Below the pieces are notes generated by a model. It had not been told where the DNA came from. It saw only the letters and a program-made list of their open reading frames with translations, and ran no database searches. From Proteromonas lacertae (taxonomy: Eukaryota; Sar; Bigyra; Opalinata; Proteromonadidae), in NCBI GenBank assembly GCA_002245135.1, contig NGBS01000932.1, forward strand, positions 1 to 30,491: a stretch of DNA of 30,491 bases, written 5' to 3'. Numbering within the stretch: the first letter of the stretch is position 1; each line of letters begins with the position of its first letter. Position numbers and translations under genes: made by a program. Of this stretch, positions 10,401 to 22,100 are shown in pieces.

Positions 10401-12054
10401 TACAAATACTCTGATTCACATTCATGATCTATTATTTCCTCCCATATTCCATTATTTCCACATTTTCTTTCTTTATATCCACCTCCACAATAAACAATTG
10501 AGGTAAAACCAATATTTGTAGATGGAAATCCTTCATTAGCTTGACATATAGTGAGTGGTTTTTCATCTAATACAAATAATTTGAATTGAATGTAATGACC
10601 ATAAGCAGCGACATACCAATCATTTTGAATAACTTCCAATCTATAACTTTCAAATGCTTTGTTGACTTTATTCAGTGAATATGTAGAATAGATATTGCAA
10701 CCTTCCATAATTAATCCTAAATTTATGTTTTCATAAAGTAATATCCACTCTGGATTTTCACTGTCTACTGTACCATATATTTTTATATTTTTAGGATGAG
10801 TATTTGCATTGTTTGAACAACCGCTAATTCTGAATTGATTCACATATTTTGCTTCATGATTTTTCAACACAAAATATAAATACATAGGAAACCATTCACT
10901 TTCTCCTGTTTTGTCTAATTGGATAATACAAAAGTTAGTTTCAATAGAGAACATATCATATAAATCATCTACAAATATAGGTTTCCTACCTCTTTGCGAT
11001 CTAATAGTAATGTTTAGATTGTCTGATTTTGTGACTGTTTGTAGTTCTCTCTCATTAATTTCGATTATCGCAGAGAAGGAATCTGTTTGAGAATAAGGGC
11101 TGGAAGATGATTTATGTATTTCTATTCCAATATTATTGTATAAACTGTTTATCACTGATTGAGGAATAGATATGGTTGATTCTATAGCTGAAGGAAATGA
11201 TTTGATTGCTTTAGTTTCTGAGGTTATTTCTCCTAATGGCATATTCTTTCGAAATATTTCTATTCCATTCACAAATACTATCAAACCATCACTATATTTT
11301 ACTTTCAAGATTGGAGAATTTATCATTCCAATATCAGGAAGTATAATTGATCTTTGATAATAAGTAGCTATGGTTGTTTTCATTGGAAATGAAGAAGGTG
11401 TATAAGTAATCCAATTATTCACTTCATTGTTCCATTTCTTATCTCTCTGTGGATCATTTGAATAACCCCATTCACTATTATCAGATAATACAACTACACT
11501 TGACAACATTCTTCTTGAAGATCTCTTTGAAATATTCACTTTTACACTCTCTTTTTTTTTCATATCTTTAAAGTTGATTATTGAAATTATCTCATCATCT
11601 ATTTCTATTTTTAAAATATCTAAAACAGTAGATATATCTATCTCTTTGTTCTCTCTTATTTCATAATCACCTTCATCGAGACACAATATTACAGATTGTG
11701 TACCATTCATTATTTTTGATCTAAACAACTCTGATAAGTCGATGTGTTTGTTTTCATGATAGAGACTAAATGATTCACTACTACCATCATTTATTTTACT
11801 TGGCTGTGATATTATATTAGTGACTGTTTGGCAGTAGAATATTGAGAATAAAACATTCAAGGTGCACTGCATGTCTGTATTTTCCTCACTGAATGACTCA
11901 TTATATGTTGGTATTTTTCTATTGCCTATATTATGTGCTTGATTTGGATTTGCAGATCTTTTAAAGGTTTGCCGAGCTGAAGCATTACTGCCTAATTAAG
12001 TAAATAAAAAACATTCATACTTAAAAGTAAAACAATTAAAATTAGGTTAAACAT
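7442..12054 (-). CDS. Large type I membrane protein with jellyroll, discoidin-like, PA14-like and putative-Ig-like domains
   Basis: Two exons: 12021-12054, a 29-nt intron 11992-12020 (GTATGA...TTAG), then 7442-11991; 1,527 residues. Splicing creates the signal peptide MFNLILIVLLLSSNASA. The ATG at 11872 is internal. Order: a lectin-like jellyroll (about 180-320; WGYSNDPQ, FVNGIEIFRKNMPLG), an F5/8-discoidin-like region (about 345-490), a short sushi-like Cys cluster (about 500-540), two PA14-like units (GYIYIDKEGDY; GYIYIDKSEYY) interleaved with putative-Ig-like strands (LPSGVICDSVTGEIRGR; LPNGILISETTGEISGRL), a Thr/Pro stalk (PTTIKPTT repeats), a SEA-like juxtamembrane segment, a TM helix (about 7718-7790) and an 80-residue basic/Asn-rich tail repeating a (V/I)xLP(S/P)S motif. 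Probably a surface adhesin or receptor. Domain names come from motif reading; no enzyme residues are seen. The single frame has no discontinuity. Confidence 0.85.
8338..8405 (-). repeat. Thr/Pro stalk minisatellite
   Basis: About four tandem 15-bp units encode PTTIK on the - strand, grading into diverged PTT/PTI units on the left. This is the likely O-glycosylated stalk between the ectodomain and the membrane-proximal domain. Unit number is expected to vary between strains. Confidence 0.8.
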
Positions 12055-12790
12055 TTTAAGTAGAAAAACTATCAATTAAAACGAAAATTTAATTAATTCT
12101 TCTAAAAATGCGGTTTTAAAACTGTTGTAGGTTTGACAAACCTTAAATGTCATTTTACAAAAAAAGACATTCAATGTTACATTAAAACCATAACGATTAT
12201 TCATATATAATCACAAGTTTACAATTATTGATTATTATTAGAAATGTGCTGATAAAACTTGGATGAGTCAATTTTTGATTTCGGTGCACTAACTACATTA
12301 TGAAATTCTTATTCGACAGAATATTATAAATGTGAATTAATGATATAATTAAATAACTAAAATGCTTAATGTTTCTTAAAATCTTGTTGATGAACTTCAG
12401 ATAGTGTGTAACAATGGATTTGCATTATTTCAATCAGTAAAACTTCATATTAAATTAATTATGTTTTGTTTCAGTCATAGTTAATGAAATAATGTAGTCC
12501 CAGTTTGATCATAAATTCTGGAATGAACTAATTAATTCCTATATGATGAAATGTCAAAAGAGTAATATTTACAATATAATCATAAGAATGTAAAATGAAA
12601 TCCTTAACAGAAGTATTTACTTTTTTTAATGTTGATTTTACTAGTATAACATAATTCAATAGCCAAGAATTGTATGATATTATGCAAAAAACAAAAATGT
12701 AACAAATTATTTACATTTTAGACATTGTGACATTTACACAAAATATAATTTTATTCATTAATAACTGTTATCTATTTATTAAAGTTAAAA
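12055..12790. promoter_or_regulatory. Divergent 736-bp upstream region shared by two surface-protein genes
   Basis: Lies between the oppositely oriented start codons at 12054 (-) and 12791 (+). It is AT-rich with no supported gene. Because the two genes encode related architectures, shared control is plausible, but I identify no specific element. Confidence 0.45.
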
Positions 12791-15700
12791 ATGAATATTT
12801 TATCACCTTATGTATTATGTATACTCCTTCTTTTTTAATTAGTTAGTTTTAAGTGTAAATTTTGCTGCTCTTGCTTATAGTATAATATCACTACCTCCAA
12901 GACAATATTTTATTGTTACATCTGCGTTATTCTCTCCAAATGAAGGTAATTTCTGTAGAATTGAAGGCATGCTACCATTTTACTATGAGTTGGATAAGAA
13001 TAAATGTGCTATATCAGGAATTATATCTATGGATAAATCATTATACGAAATTAAATTATATTATAAAACAAACCGTGCCTATTTTTCATCTATGTCTTTG
13101 GATACACTAGATTATGAAGAAATGAATAATGGAATAAACATATTGTTATTATATGAAAAAAAGGTGTGTAAATTAGAAGTTTTATTTGATTTATTGAAAA
13201 CACATTTATTTAAATATAAAGAAGAAGTGATAAGAGACGGAATTTATTATCCCATAGATGATGAGAAAATATCACAAGTGATTATCCATTTTTCAATCCA
13301 ACTATGGTTCTTAACAAGAATAAATCTATTAGTAGAAACGAAAGAAAGTCGAGATGATGATGATTATGTCCAAAATTTAATTAGTTGTTATATTGATGAT
13401 GTTCATACCAAAATTTTACCAATTGTAAGAAATGAAACTTCATTTGTAATATCAGAATCATTAAGAAGAGGAATACATACTATATACTTGATTATGAAAA
13501 GGAATGAAAAATTCGAAGTGAAATGGTTAAAAGAAAATAACTATGTTACTATTAACAGTGAATCTGATAATATAAGATCATATCCATTTATTTCAACATC
13601 AAAAAATGTGAATAATCATATGATACATAAATCTAAATTAGGATATTGCGATTGGTATGCAAAATTTGGAGAATCTCGTCCTACGTCATGTTTTTTATAA
13701 TTATGAAGGAGAAATGTATAGAAATTGCACAGATAATAAATTTAAACCTCATTGGGAAATTACATCAAGCACATGTAGACCAAAATTGTTCAATAAAAAT
13801 GAATATTTATTCTATGTAGATGAAAAGATTATGATTGATATAAAAGTGGATTCATCGATATATAAAATAGATGTTTCAAGAATTCCCATCTTTCTTGAAA
13901 GAGAAGGAGATTACTTAGTTGGATATTACCATCATGAATTGTATTTGTTATCTTTTACAATCGGTGTATCAGATTCTTCTATAGTTTACAAATATGAATT
14001 CAAACTAGCAATTATAAATCATTATAATTCAATAGAATATAATGTATCAGAATTGCAGTTTTTTTATCGTAGAGAGAAGGTTGTTAAACCAACAAAATGT
14101 CTTGATAAAGATGAATGTTATTATTACTTCTATCCATCACTTGGTAATAGCCATATTTCTGTGGATAGAAACAAAGGTATAATAGCTTACAATGGATATG
14201 TAGTTAATGATAGTAAACTGAATAAAATGATTGTTATTGTAAAATGTTACGAAGGAAATAGAATTATTAGATATAATCATAGTAACATATTTAGCTTAAA
14301 ATATAAAAGATTCACTTGTCATGCAATTGATGGATATTCGAAGGAGTTAATACCTAATGACTATATTAAATCACATTGCCCAACTAATACTAAAACTTCT
14401 GAGATATATAGAAAATGTATAGGTAATACAGCATATGATAATGTTTATTGGAATTATGCAGAATCTCAGTGTGATTTATATTCATATTGTCCATCATTTC
14501 AATCATTTTCTTTAGCAAACATTAACGAAAAATCATATAGAAGATGTGGATATGATCATATAGGGTATGAATCAAGAGAATGTGTAAGAATAAGTAATGG
14601 AAAAGCTGGTTGGGGATTAATCAATTCTGATTATTGTATTGGTATAAATCCAATGATTTATTATTCAAGCAATGATATTCATTTATATGTTGATGAAGCA
14701 GTAATTATCGAACCAATCAAAATCTATCAAATAAAAGAAGGTAGTTTAAAAATGAGTATAATTCCTGATGGTCTATCATTCAACAAGTATACTGGAGCAA
14801 TATATGGGATTGTGAGAAATAAACAAATGAATAATGGGATAATAATATCTGGAATAGGAATAGATAATAAAGAGTATATAACATCAATAAATCTACTCTT
14901 TACTTCAATGCCAACAGAATATATAAAATATCAACAAGAATATAATATATTCTACATAGGTGTAGAGAATATGAATTTTACTGAACCTACTACAAATGGT
15001 GCAATATCTGAATATATAATAAACAATGAATTACCTTTAGGGCTTCATCTTAATCATGTAACAGGCAAAATATATGGTAAAGTAACAGCTGGAATAAATA
15101 AACCATCAACAAGAGAATTCACAATAATAGAAAAGCGAAGTGGTATTAAATCTTATATAACTATACAAACTATTCAATTAGTTTGTGATGAAATTAATAA
15201 TGGTGGAGTTATTTGGCCTAAAACAAATGTATTAGAAAATGTAGTAAGAAATTGTCCAAATGAATATGAAGGAATGTTGAAGAGAAAGTGTATATATGAA
15301 AATGGAAGAGCCAAATGGTCTGATATAGATGGAATTTGTCAGAAAATAGACTATTATTGTATAAATAACTTATATCCTAAAACTAGAGTAGGAGAAACAG
15401 CATATAGAGAATGTGAAAGAGGATTATATGGATCAAGACATTCATTGTGTTTATTCCGAAACACTTCTGCAAGTTTTGCAGAAGAGGTTGATGATTGTAG
15501 AGTTGTTTTCTCTTATAAATTATCGATAGAAAATCAAATATTTGTTAGAAATAAACCATTCACTATTTTTCCTAGTTATAATGACAATGATAATATTGTT
15601 TTTAGAATAGCGGAGAAAGTTGAAGGTATACAAATAAACATTAAAACAGGAATAATAACAGGAGCATTATCTATAGCTAAGCCATTCACAGTTATTGGTA

Positions 15701-16524
15701 CATTTAAAAATCATATTGGAAAATATGTATGCAAAATTAATTATAAAGAATTACGATGTACAGATCCTCTAAATGATTATTTATCATTGATATATGAGAG
15801 ATGTGATAATGATAAGATATTATATGGATATAAATATAGAAAATGTGATAGATTATTTTATGAGGATTTATATGATAATATATTTGTTGAATATAGTGAT
15901 TACAACAATGAATTATGTAAAATGAATAGAAATTATAATGTTAGGGTTTTATTCAAAGTAAAAATAGAGGGAAATACTGATGATTGTATGTTTCAGGCTT
16001 ATTCTATTAGAAATATATTTGTAGAAATAATGAAACATAATGGTATTGCATTGGAACATTCAAACATAATCATCCAAAAGAATGTAACTTATAGTGATAA
16101 TGATTATCTCAACTTCTTTTATTTTGATGTATTTATAAGATGTAACCAAAGACTAAATTATAGAATATATTATGTATTGAACAGAGTTACTGAAGATGAA
16201 ATTAGATCATTGCAAAACAAACCTTTTCAGTTTACTGATATTAATTTTATACATCCATATATTTTCAGAAGATCAAATAATAGTAATAGTGATAATTATG
16301 GTAAAAGTGAGGAAGATAACATTAACAACAATAATAACAACAAATCAAATAAAACTATTCTAGTTTCATTGTCAATTATTATTTTAATACTTATAGGTAT
16401 AATCATATATATTTCAATTAAACTTCGACCTTATTCCAATAATTACTATTATTCAATTCCAAAAACTATAATTGAAACAAAATCACCAAATCCGCCTATA
16501 TCTATTGGAAATGTTGAAGTTTAA
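12791..16524 (+). CDS. Type I membrane protein with sushi-like and putative-Ig-like modules
   Basis: Exon 1 is 12791-12811; a 31-nt intron at 12812-12842 (GTATTA...TTAG) follows. Splicing yields the signal peptide MNILSPYLVLSVNFAALAYS; without it the frame closes at once. The main frame runs to 13690. One base of the TTTTTT at 13691-13696 must be skipped to enter the 13657-16524 frame; the join restores a module C-x3-YEG-x3-R-x-C, matching CPNEYEGMLKRKC later on. Total is about 1,230 residues. Several four-Cys sushi-like modules (YR.C, YEG and W...C patterns) alternate with putative-Ig-like strands (IPDGLSFNKYTGAIYG; LPLGLHLNHVTGKIYG). Then come a SEA-like domain, an Asn-rich spacer, a TM helix (about 16351-16420) and a short tail ending SIGNVEV. 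It looks like a diverged relative of the 7442-12054 protein: same Ig-like motif, sushi cysteines and juxtamembrane domain, but no PA14 seen. Confidence 0.8.
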
Positions 16525-16716
16525 GAAAATAAAGATGATAGAGATTAAATTGATATACTTTGGTCTCATCTGTGATTTGTTGATTGTTGTTTAAATCATA
16601 AAATAAGTAACATGGTGATTGACAAAAATATTTAATTGATAATATAAATCAATAACCATAATAAATTAATCTGAAGAGTAATCTGAACAAGAATTATTAA
16701 CAACATCCTCATCTAC
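16525..16716. other. 3' flank of the surface-protein gene
   Basis: AT-rich, no gene seen. AATAAA just after the stop codon (about 16529) could be a polyadenylation signal, but this hexamer is common in such base composition. Confidence 0.3.
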
Positions 16717-16721
16717 ACAAT

Positions 16722-17327
16722 TGTTGTACCTCGTATGGCGGAACTCTATATTGCAGAATGATTCAATCAAAACTAATATGATATTCATGATGTTCGGAGT
16801 TAGTTATTAACAAATATATAGTTAGTTTGTCATATGACCTACATCTGTGATATACTTTTTTATGAACTTCATTATTATCAATATCAAACTAATTTTCTTA
16901 TATTTTCTCTTTTAATGTTTCAGTCACTCCTACAGTCTAAAATACATTATCTGATATAAATATATTACCATAAATTTAACAACAGCTTATTTAAAAAAGA
17001 AATTGAATAGCTGGCTTGAGTGAGGCTTGAATATATTTTTACTTTTTTCTGTTTTCTGAACTTTAACATTAAAAATAATGTATTCTATTCATATCAGATA
17101 ATGTATTTTAGACTGTATTAGTGACTGATACATTAAAATAGAGAATGTAATGAAAATTAGTTTAATATTGATAATAATGAAGTTCATAAAAAAGTATATC
17201 ACAGATGTAGGTCATATGACAAACTAACTATATATTTGTTAATAACTAACTCCGAACATCATGAATATCATATTAGTTTTGATTGAATCATTCTGCAATA
17301 TAGAGTTCCGCCATTCGGGGAACAACA
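16722..17327. mobile_element. Foldback MITE, copy 1
   Basis: 606 bp built of two arms of roughly 250 bp that are near-perfect inverted complements, around a centre of about 100 bp (ggcttgagtgaggcttga, then a T-rich tract). The ends read TGTTGTACCTCGTATGGCGG on the left and the complement of TGTTGTTCCCCGAATGGCGG on the right. Flanks acaat (16717-16721) and gcaat (17328-17332) agree at 4 of 5 positions, which suggests a slightly decayed 5-bp target duplication. There is no coding capacity, so it is non-autonomous. The superfamily is uncertain. A transcript through it would fold into a long hairpin. Confidence 0.85.
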
Positions 17328-17332
17328 GCAAT

Positions 17333-17692
17333 AACGCTAATAAATATTGTAATGACATTTTTAGATGGATTAAATATATAGTATATAAATAAGATTTAGC
17401 TATTTGATCCATATACATGATAAACTATTGTCTGATTTAAATAAAGTAATCTTGAACTCAAATAGATAAACATTACAGAATATAGAATTGATATATTTTG
17501 TATAATTCTATCTGTATTATATACAAATTTTTAATCAATATAATTCTGAAAAAATGGAATATATAATTTCTTGCTTTTTCTGGGTGATATTTCATGTATT
17601 GCCAATGAATTATCTACACCATTTCTTGGTCTTCAGAACCTAGGTTGTGAAGTTCATCCATAATCCACTATTGTGATTACATCTTTATGATA
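17333..17692. other. Spacer between the two MITEs
   Basis: About 360 bp of AT-rich sequence. I see no gene, repeat or RNA structure. Confidence 0.4.
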
Positions 17693-18341
17693 CCCTCTGT
17701 TGTTCCCCGTACGGCGGAAATCCCCATATGGCGGAAATCTATATTGCAGAATGATTCAATCAAAACTAATATGATATTCATGATGTTCGGAGTTAGTTAT
17801 TAACAAATATATAATTAGTTTGTCATATGACCTACATCTGTGATATACTTATTTATGAACTTCATTATTATCAATATTAAACTAATTTTTGTATATTTTC
17901 TATTATAATGTATCAGTGACTACTACAGTCTAAAATACATTATCTGATATGAATAGAATACAATAATTTTAATGTTAAGGTAATAAAAAAGGAAATTAAA
18001 GAGCAGGCTTGAGCGAGGCTTGAACTTATTTTTTCTTTTTTCTTTTTTAACTGCCTTAACATTAAAAATAGTGAATTCTATTCATATCAGATAATGTATT
18101 TTAGACTGTAGCAGTCACTGATACATTATAATAGAAAATATACAAAAATTAGTTTAATATTGATAATAATGAAGTTCATAAATAAGTATATCACAGATGT
18201 AGGTCATATGACAAACTAATTATATATTTGTTAATAACTAACTCCGAACATCATGAATATCATATTAGTTTTGATTGAATCATTCTGCAATATAGATTTC
18301 CGCCATATGGGGATTTCCGCCATACGGGGAACAACACCCTC
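17693..18341. mobile_element. Foldback MITE, copy 2, with 5-bp target duplication
   Basis: The element spans 17698-18336 (639 bp) and is bounded by a perfect CCCTC direct repeat at 17693-17697 and 18337-18341. It has the same arms and centre as copy 1 in the same orientation, but its termini carry a doubled subterminal unit: CCCCGTACGGCGGAAAT is followed at once by CCCCATATGGCGGAAAT, in both arms. Ends are TGTTGTTCCCC...GGGGAACAACA. The perfect target duplication suggests a younger insertion than copy 1. It is non-coding and needs a transposase from elsewhere. Confidence 0.88.
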
Positions 18342-18451
18342 CACATCTTCATTCTGTCTCTAATCCAACACAGTTTACTACATACTACTAACCTCTTTGC
18401 ATATGTTTGAAATTAATTTAAGGATAGTTGAGATTTCCTCCTTCATTGACA

Positions 18452-18614
18452 TCACTGGGACTTCTTAATATACACTTCAGGTAAATACTTAGGTATTGGA
18501 ATCTCAGATGCTTCAGGTGTATACTTAGGATAAGGACTATATTCAAAAAGTAACTTACCATTATTAGGTTCAGAAGACTAATATTAAATGTCTATCTTCT
18601 CTAGACAGCTTCAT
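18452..18614 (-). other. Dubious small ORF or exon remnant
   Basis: On the - strand a frame entering near 18580 encodes Pro/Tyr-rich sequence with a repeated PKYxPE motif (YPKYTPEASEIPIPKYLPEV) and ends at TGA 18452-18454. It could follow an AG acceptor, or the MKLSRED start at 18614 by another +1 step. Too short and low in complexity to call a gene; it may be a fragment of a decayed one. Confidence 0.2.
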
Positions 18615-19149
18615 GTGACAATGCTGCTTATGAATATTACTCTTTAAAGTGTAAGGAATTCTCGGACTGAATGGAATTTCCTGGAGTTAACAATGTTAGT
18701 GATAGTAATTTTTGTTCTGCTATATTTATTTTCTATATTTTCTTATTTCTTCTAGTGTTTTAGCTTTAATTCATCTTTTATATAATTATGGATTTAATCC
18801 AATTCCGATCATGCCTAATCCTGGTATATCATAACCCTCCCTTCCTTCCTCTATTCAAAATATTATTTTATATCTAATTAGTGAAAAATCATTCAGAAAA
18901 AAACAGAATAAGGTTTGATAATTACACGCTTTTCTATTTTCATTTTATTTTTATATTCAAAAATGATGGTTAGAATACTTCCATAGAGCAAATAATAATT
19001 ACAAATACAAACACAAAAATACTCATCAATTTAGGAAATGTAACCAATACACTGTGATGTAAAATAAAATTACTATCTTTCTTCCCCAGCAAAAACAGAA
19101 AAAAATATTACAATTCTGACTGATAATAGAAATAATACTTTTATATTTA
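18615..19149. other. 3' flank of the module/PH protein gene
   Basis: AT-rich with no supported gene. It contains short pyrimidine and A-rich tracts only. Confidence 0.35.
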
Positions 19150-22100
19150 TTAATCTTTATATTCATCACCACTACTCTCACCACTGTGGGTAGATTGTTC
19201 TTCATATTCTTCCATCAAAGTCAAATTTCGATCAGCAACTACCTTCCTACTTTCAACTACAAATTTGTTATCTTCTTTAATTAATGGTCTAGGGCAATTC
19301 CAAGCTTCAATAGTTTCAGGTTTTTGATTATTATAATTCTTAAATTTTTCTACCCATTTCTTGGCTATTATAAATCCATCTTCACCTTCAACTCTAAAAT
19401 GAATTCTTCTTTCTTCATTTCCACTTTCACATACTTTCATTGAAGCATCTTTTACTTTAAATATTAATACAAAATCATCACTATTGTCTTCATATTCTAT
19501 TGATTGATAACAACTCATTGGCAATGTCTGTTTTTCATTCAAATACACATTTCCATAATACGAATGACTCATTGATTCATATATTCTTAAAACAGATGGT
19601 TCAAAAAATAATACACAATATCTTCTTTGCCATTTATCAATTACACGATCTCGTCCTTCTTTTGATAAATATCCTTCCATAATTACCTTATTCTCATATC
19701 CTCTATATATATTCTCATCATCAACTTTATTATCCTCTTTCACTTTTATGACTGGAACAGAATTATCAACAAATTTCTTATTTCTTTCTTCTTTGGTTTT
19801 TCTTTCTATTACACTACTACATTGATAAGCAGTTAAAGCTAATATTACTAATAATATAATCACCACTATTACAATTATTAATATTACATACCAATACTTT
19901 TTACCCCATGGATCTTCTTTACTTTGTTGTATTAATTCACCACCTTCAAAATCACTTTGGAATTTCTCAGCTTGAACATATTCATCAGGATTGGCTTTTA
20001 TTTTATTATCTCTTGCCACTAATGAAATTTCTTTTATTACTTTTATTAAAGTGTCTTGTATTGTTCTTAATTCTTCATTTTCATTAAACTCTGGTGGTAA
20101 TGTGATTGGTGGTAAAGTTGAAGAAATTAATGTATTACCATTTACTTTCTCATCTTCAGCTATTGCTGCAGCTTCATCAGTTGGACAGATTTCTTTAAGA
20201 ATTGTTCGAATATAATCAATTCTGTTCATTGGTGGAGTAGTTGGAGCAACTGTTGTTAAATTTTCTACTCCATCTCCTGATTGTAAGATTCTTAAATCAT
20301 TATAACCCATTTCAGTTAAATGATTCTTGGCATTTCCCATATATCTGATATTTAATCTGATTTTAGAACCATCATCACTATAAGTTGACCAATAGGATGT
20401 TCCTTTTAAGATATAATTTTGTACAATATCAATAAATTTGATTTTAAACAAATTGAAATTACCATTTCCTTTTAAAAATGAATATGTTACTGTTAAATTG
20501 GTACAAAGTTCACCATCATACTTTCTACTACAGCAAATACCATCATCATCAAATTTACCATATTTGCATTCTCCTTTATTTTTGAATACTGGAATTGGAT
20601 GAGTTTCATATGATAAATCAATATTATTACCACCTGTTGTTCTAAATGATAAAGTTACAAATGTATCATTTATTTGTTCATCAGGTAATTTCTGAATTAC
20701 TTTTTGATTTTCCCATTTGAATAAATATTTATCCGTTTTACTATGATCAGTTCCAGCTAATTCATACATATTCTTTTCATCTTCTAAATTCATTTGTGTT
20801 ATCAAAGATTGATGATTAGCTGATATATCACTACTATCATCTTCTACAATTGGATATGCAACTTTGACTGTAACTTCAAATTCTGTATCATTTTGTATTT
20901 GAATGGGAATAGAAGAACTGAATAAATCTAAATATGGTTTATATTCTTTTATTAAGAAACCAATATTAGTATTTCCATCATTATAACTTGAATTAATATA
21001 ACATCTCACTTCACATAAAACATAATCATTTTCATTTGACACTTTTACATTAAACACTCCATTACCATCACCAATAGTAATATAATCATTATCTTGACAT
21101 TTAACATCATATTTTATTGGAATATCACCAAATACTTTTACAGCTGGTTCAATAATCTTATCACTACTACCTATACCAACAAAATATCTATAAACATCTT
21201 TAGAATAAGAACATGGCACAAATGGTAATGGTGGTTTAGTAGTTGGTATTTCTGTTTTAGATGGATCTTCAGGTGTTGTGTCTTCAGGTTCGGTGGTTGG
21301 AGCAGCGGTTGTAGGGGGTAATGTACTTGGCGGTAAGGTTGTAGGGTAATTCTCACAATATGTTCCATTTGCCATTCTATCAACATCATCTTTTTCATCA
21401 GAGTCTGTAATAAAGGAAATAACTAAATTAGATGGTATTTTGCCATTTTTCCATCCATTTACAAAGAATTTTCCAGTATCTGAGCTATAACTGACATTGA
21501 AGTAATTAATTTGATGAACATTTAATTCGTTTACATGATCTTGTTCTGGACATATATTTATATTATATGCTTTACAGTCATTTAATACTTCTTTTCCCAA
21601 ATCACAAAAGCCACTATTTCCTTCAACATATTCTTTAGCTTCATAGTTATTACCATATGAAGCAAATGTTATTGAAACATTATATACATTGATAGCGTAT
21701 ATAGTTGAATTATAGAATATGAAATTATTATCAGTTAAATATAATGTATCAAATCCTTCACCTTTAAAATTAGTGACTTTTATATAAGCACCTACTGGAA
21801 TTCTATTTCTTTTACAATTCGTTAAATCGCTGAATAATTGAATTGTTGCTAAATCATCAACAAAATAACTATCATAAGGTGTTGATTCTATCTCTCCACT
21901 TGCATTAACAGACACTTTAAAACCTTTACCTTCACCTTCACCTACTAAATCTCCCAAATCTGTTTCATTATCATTAATAAATTTTCCATTTTCACCACAA
22001 TAACCACTTAAATCTTCTATCATCTTGAAATTATCATAAAAAGATCCATCATTATCATTTTTCTTAGTAAAGTTGTAAGTATATACTTTCTTTCCTACTG

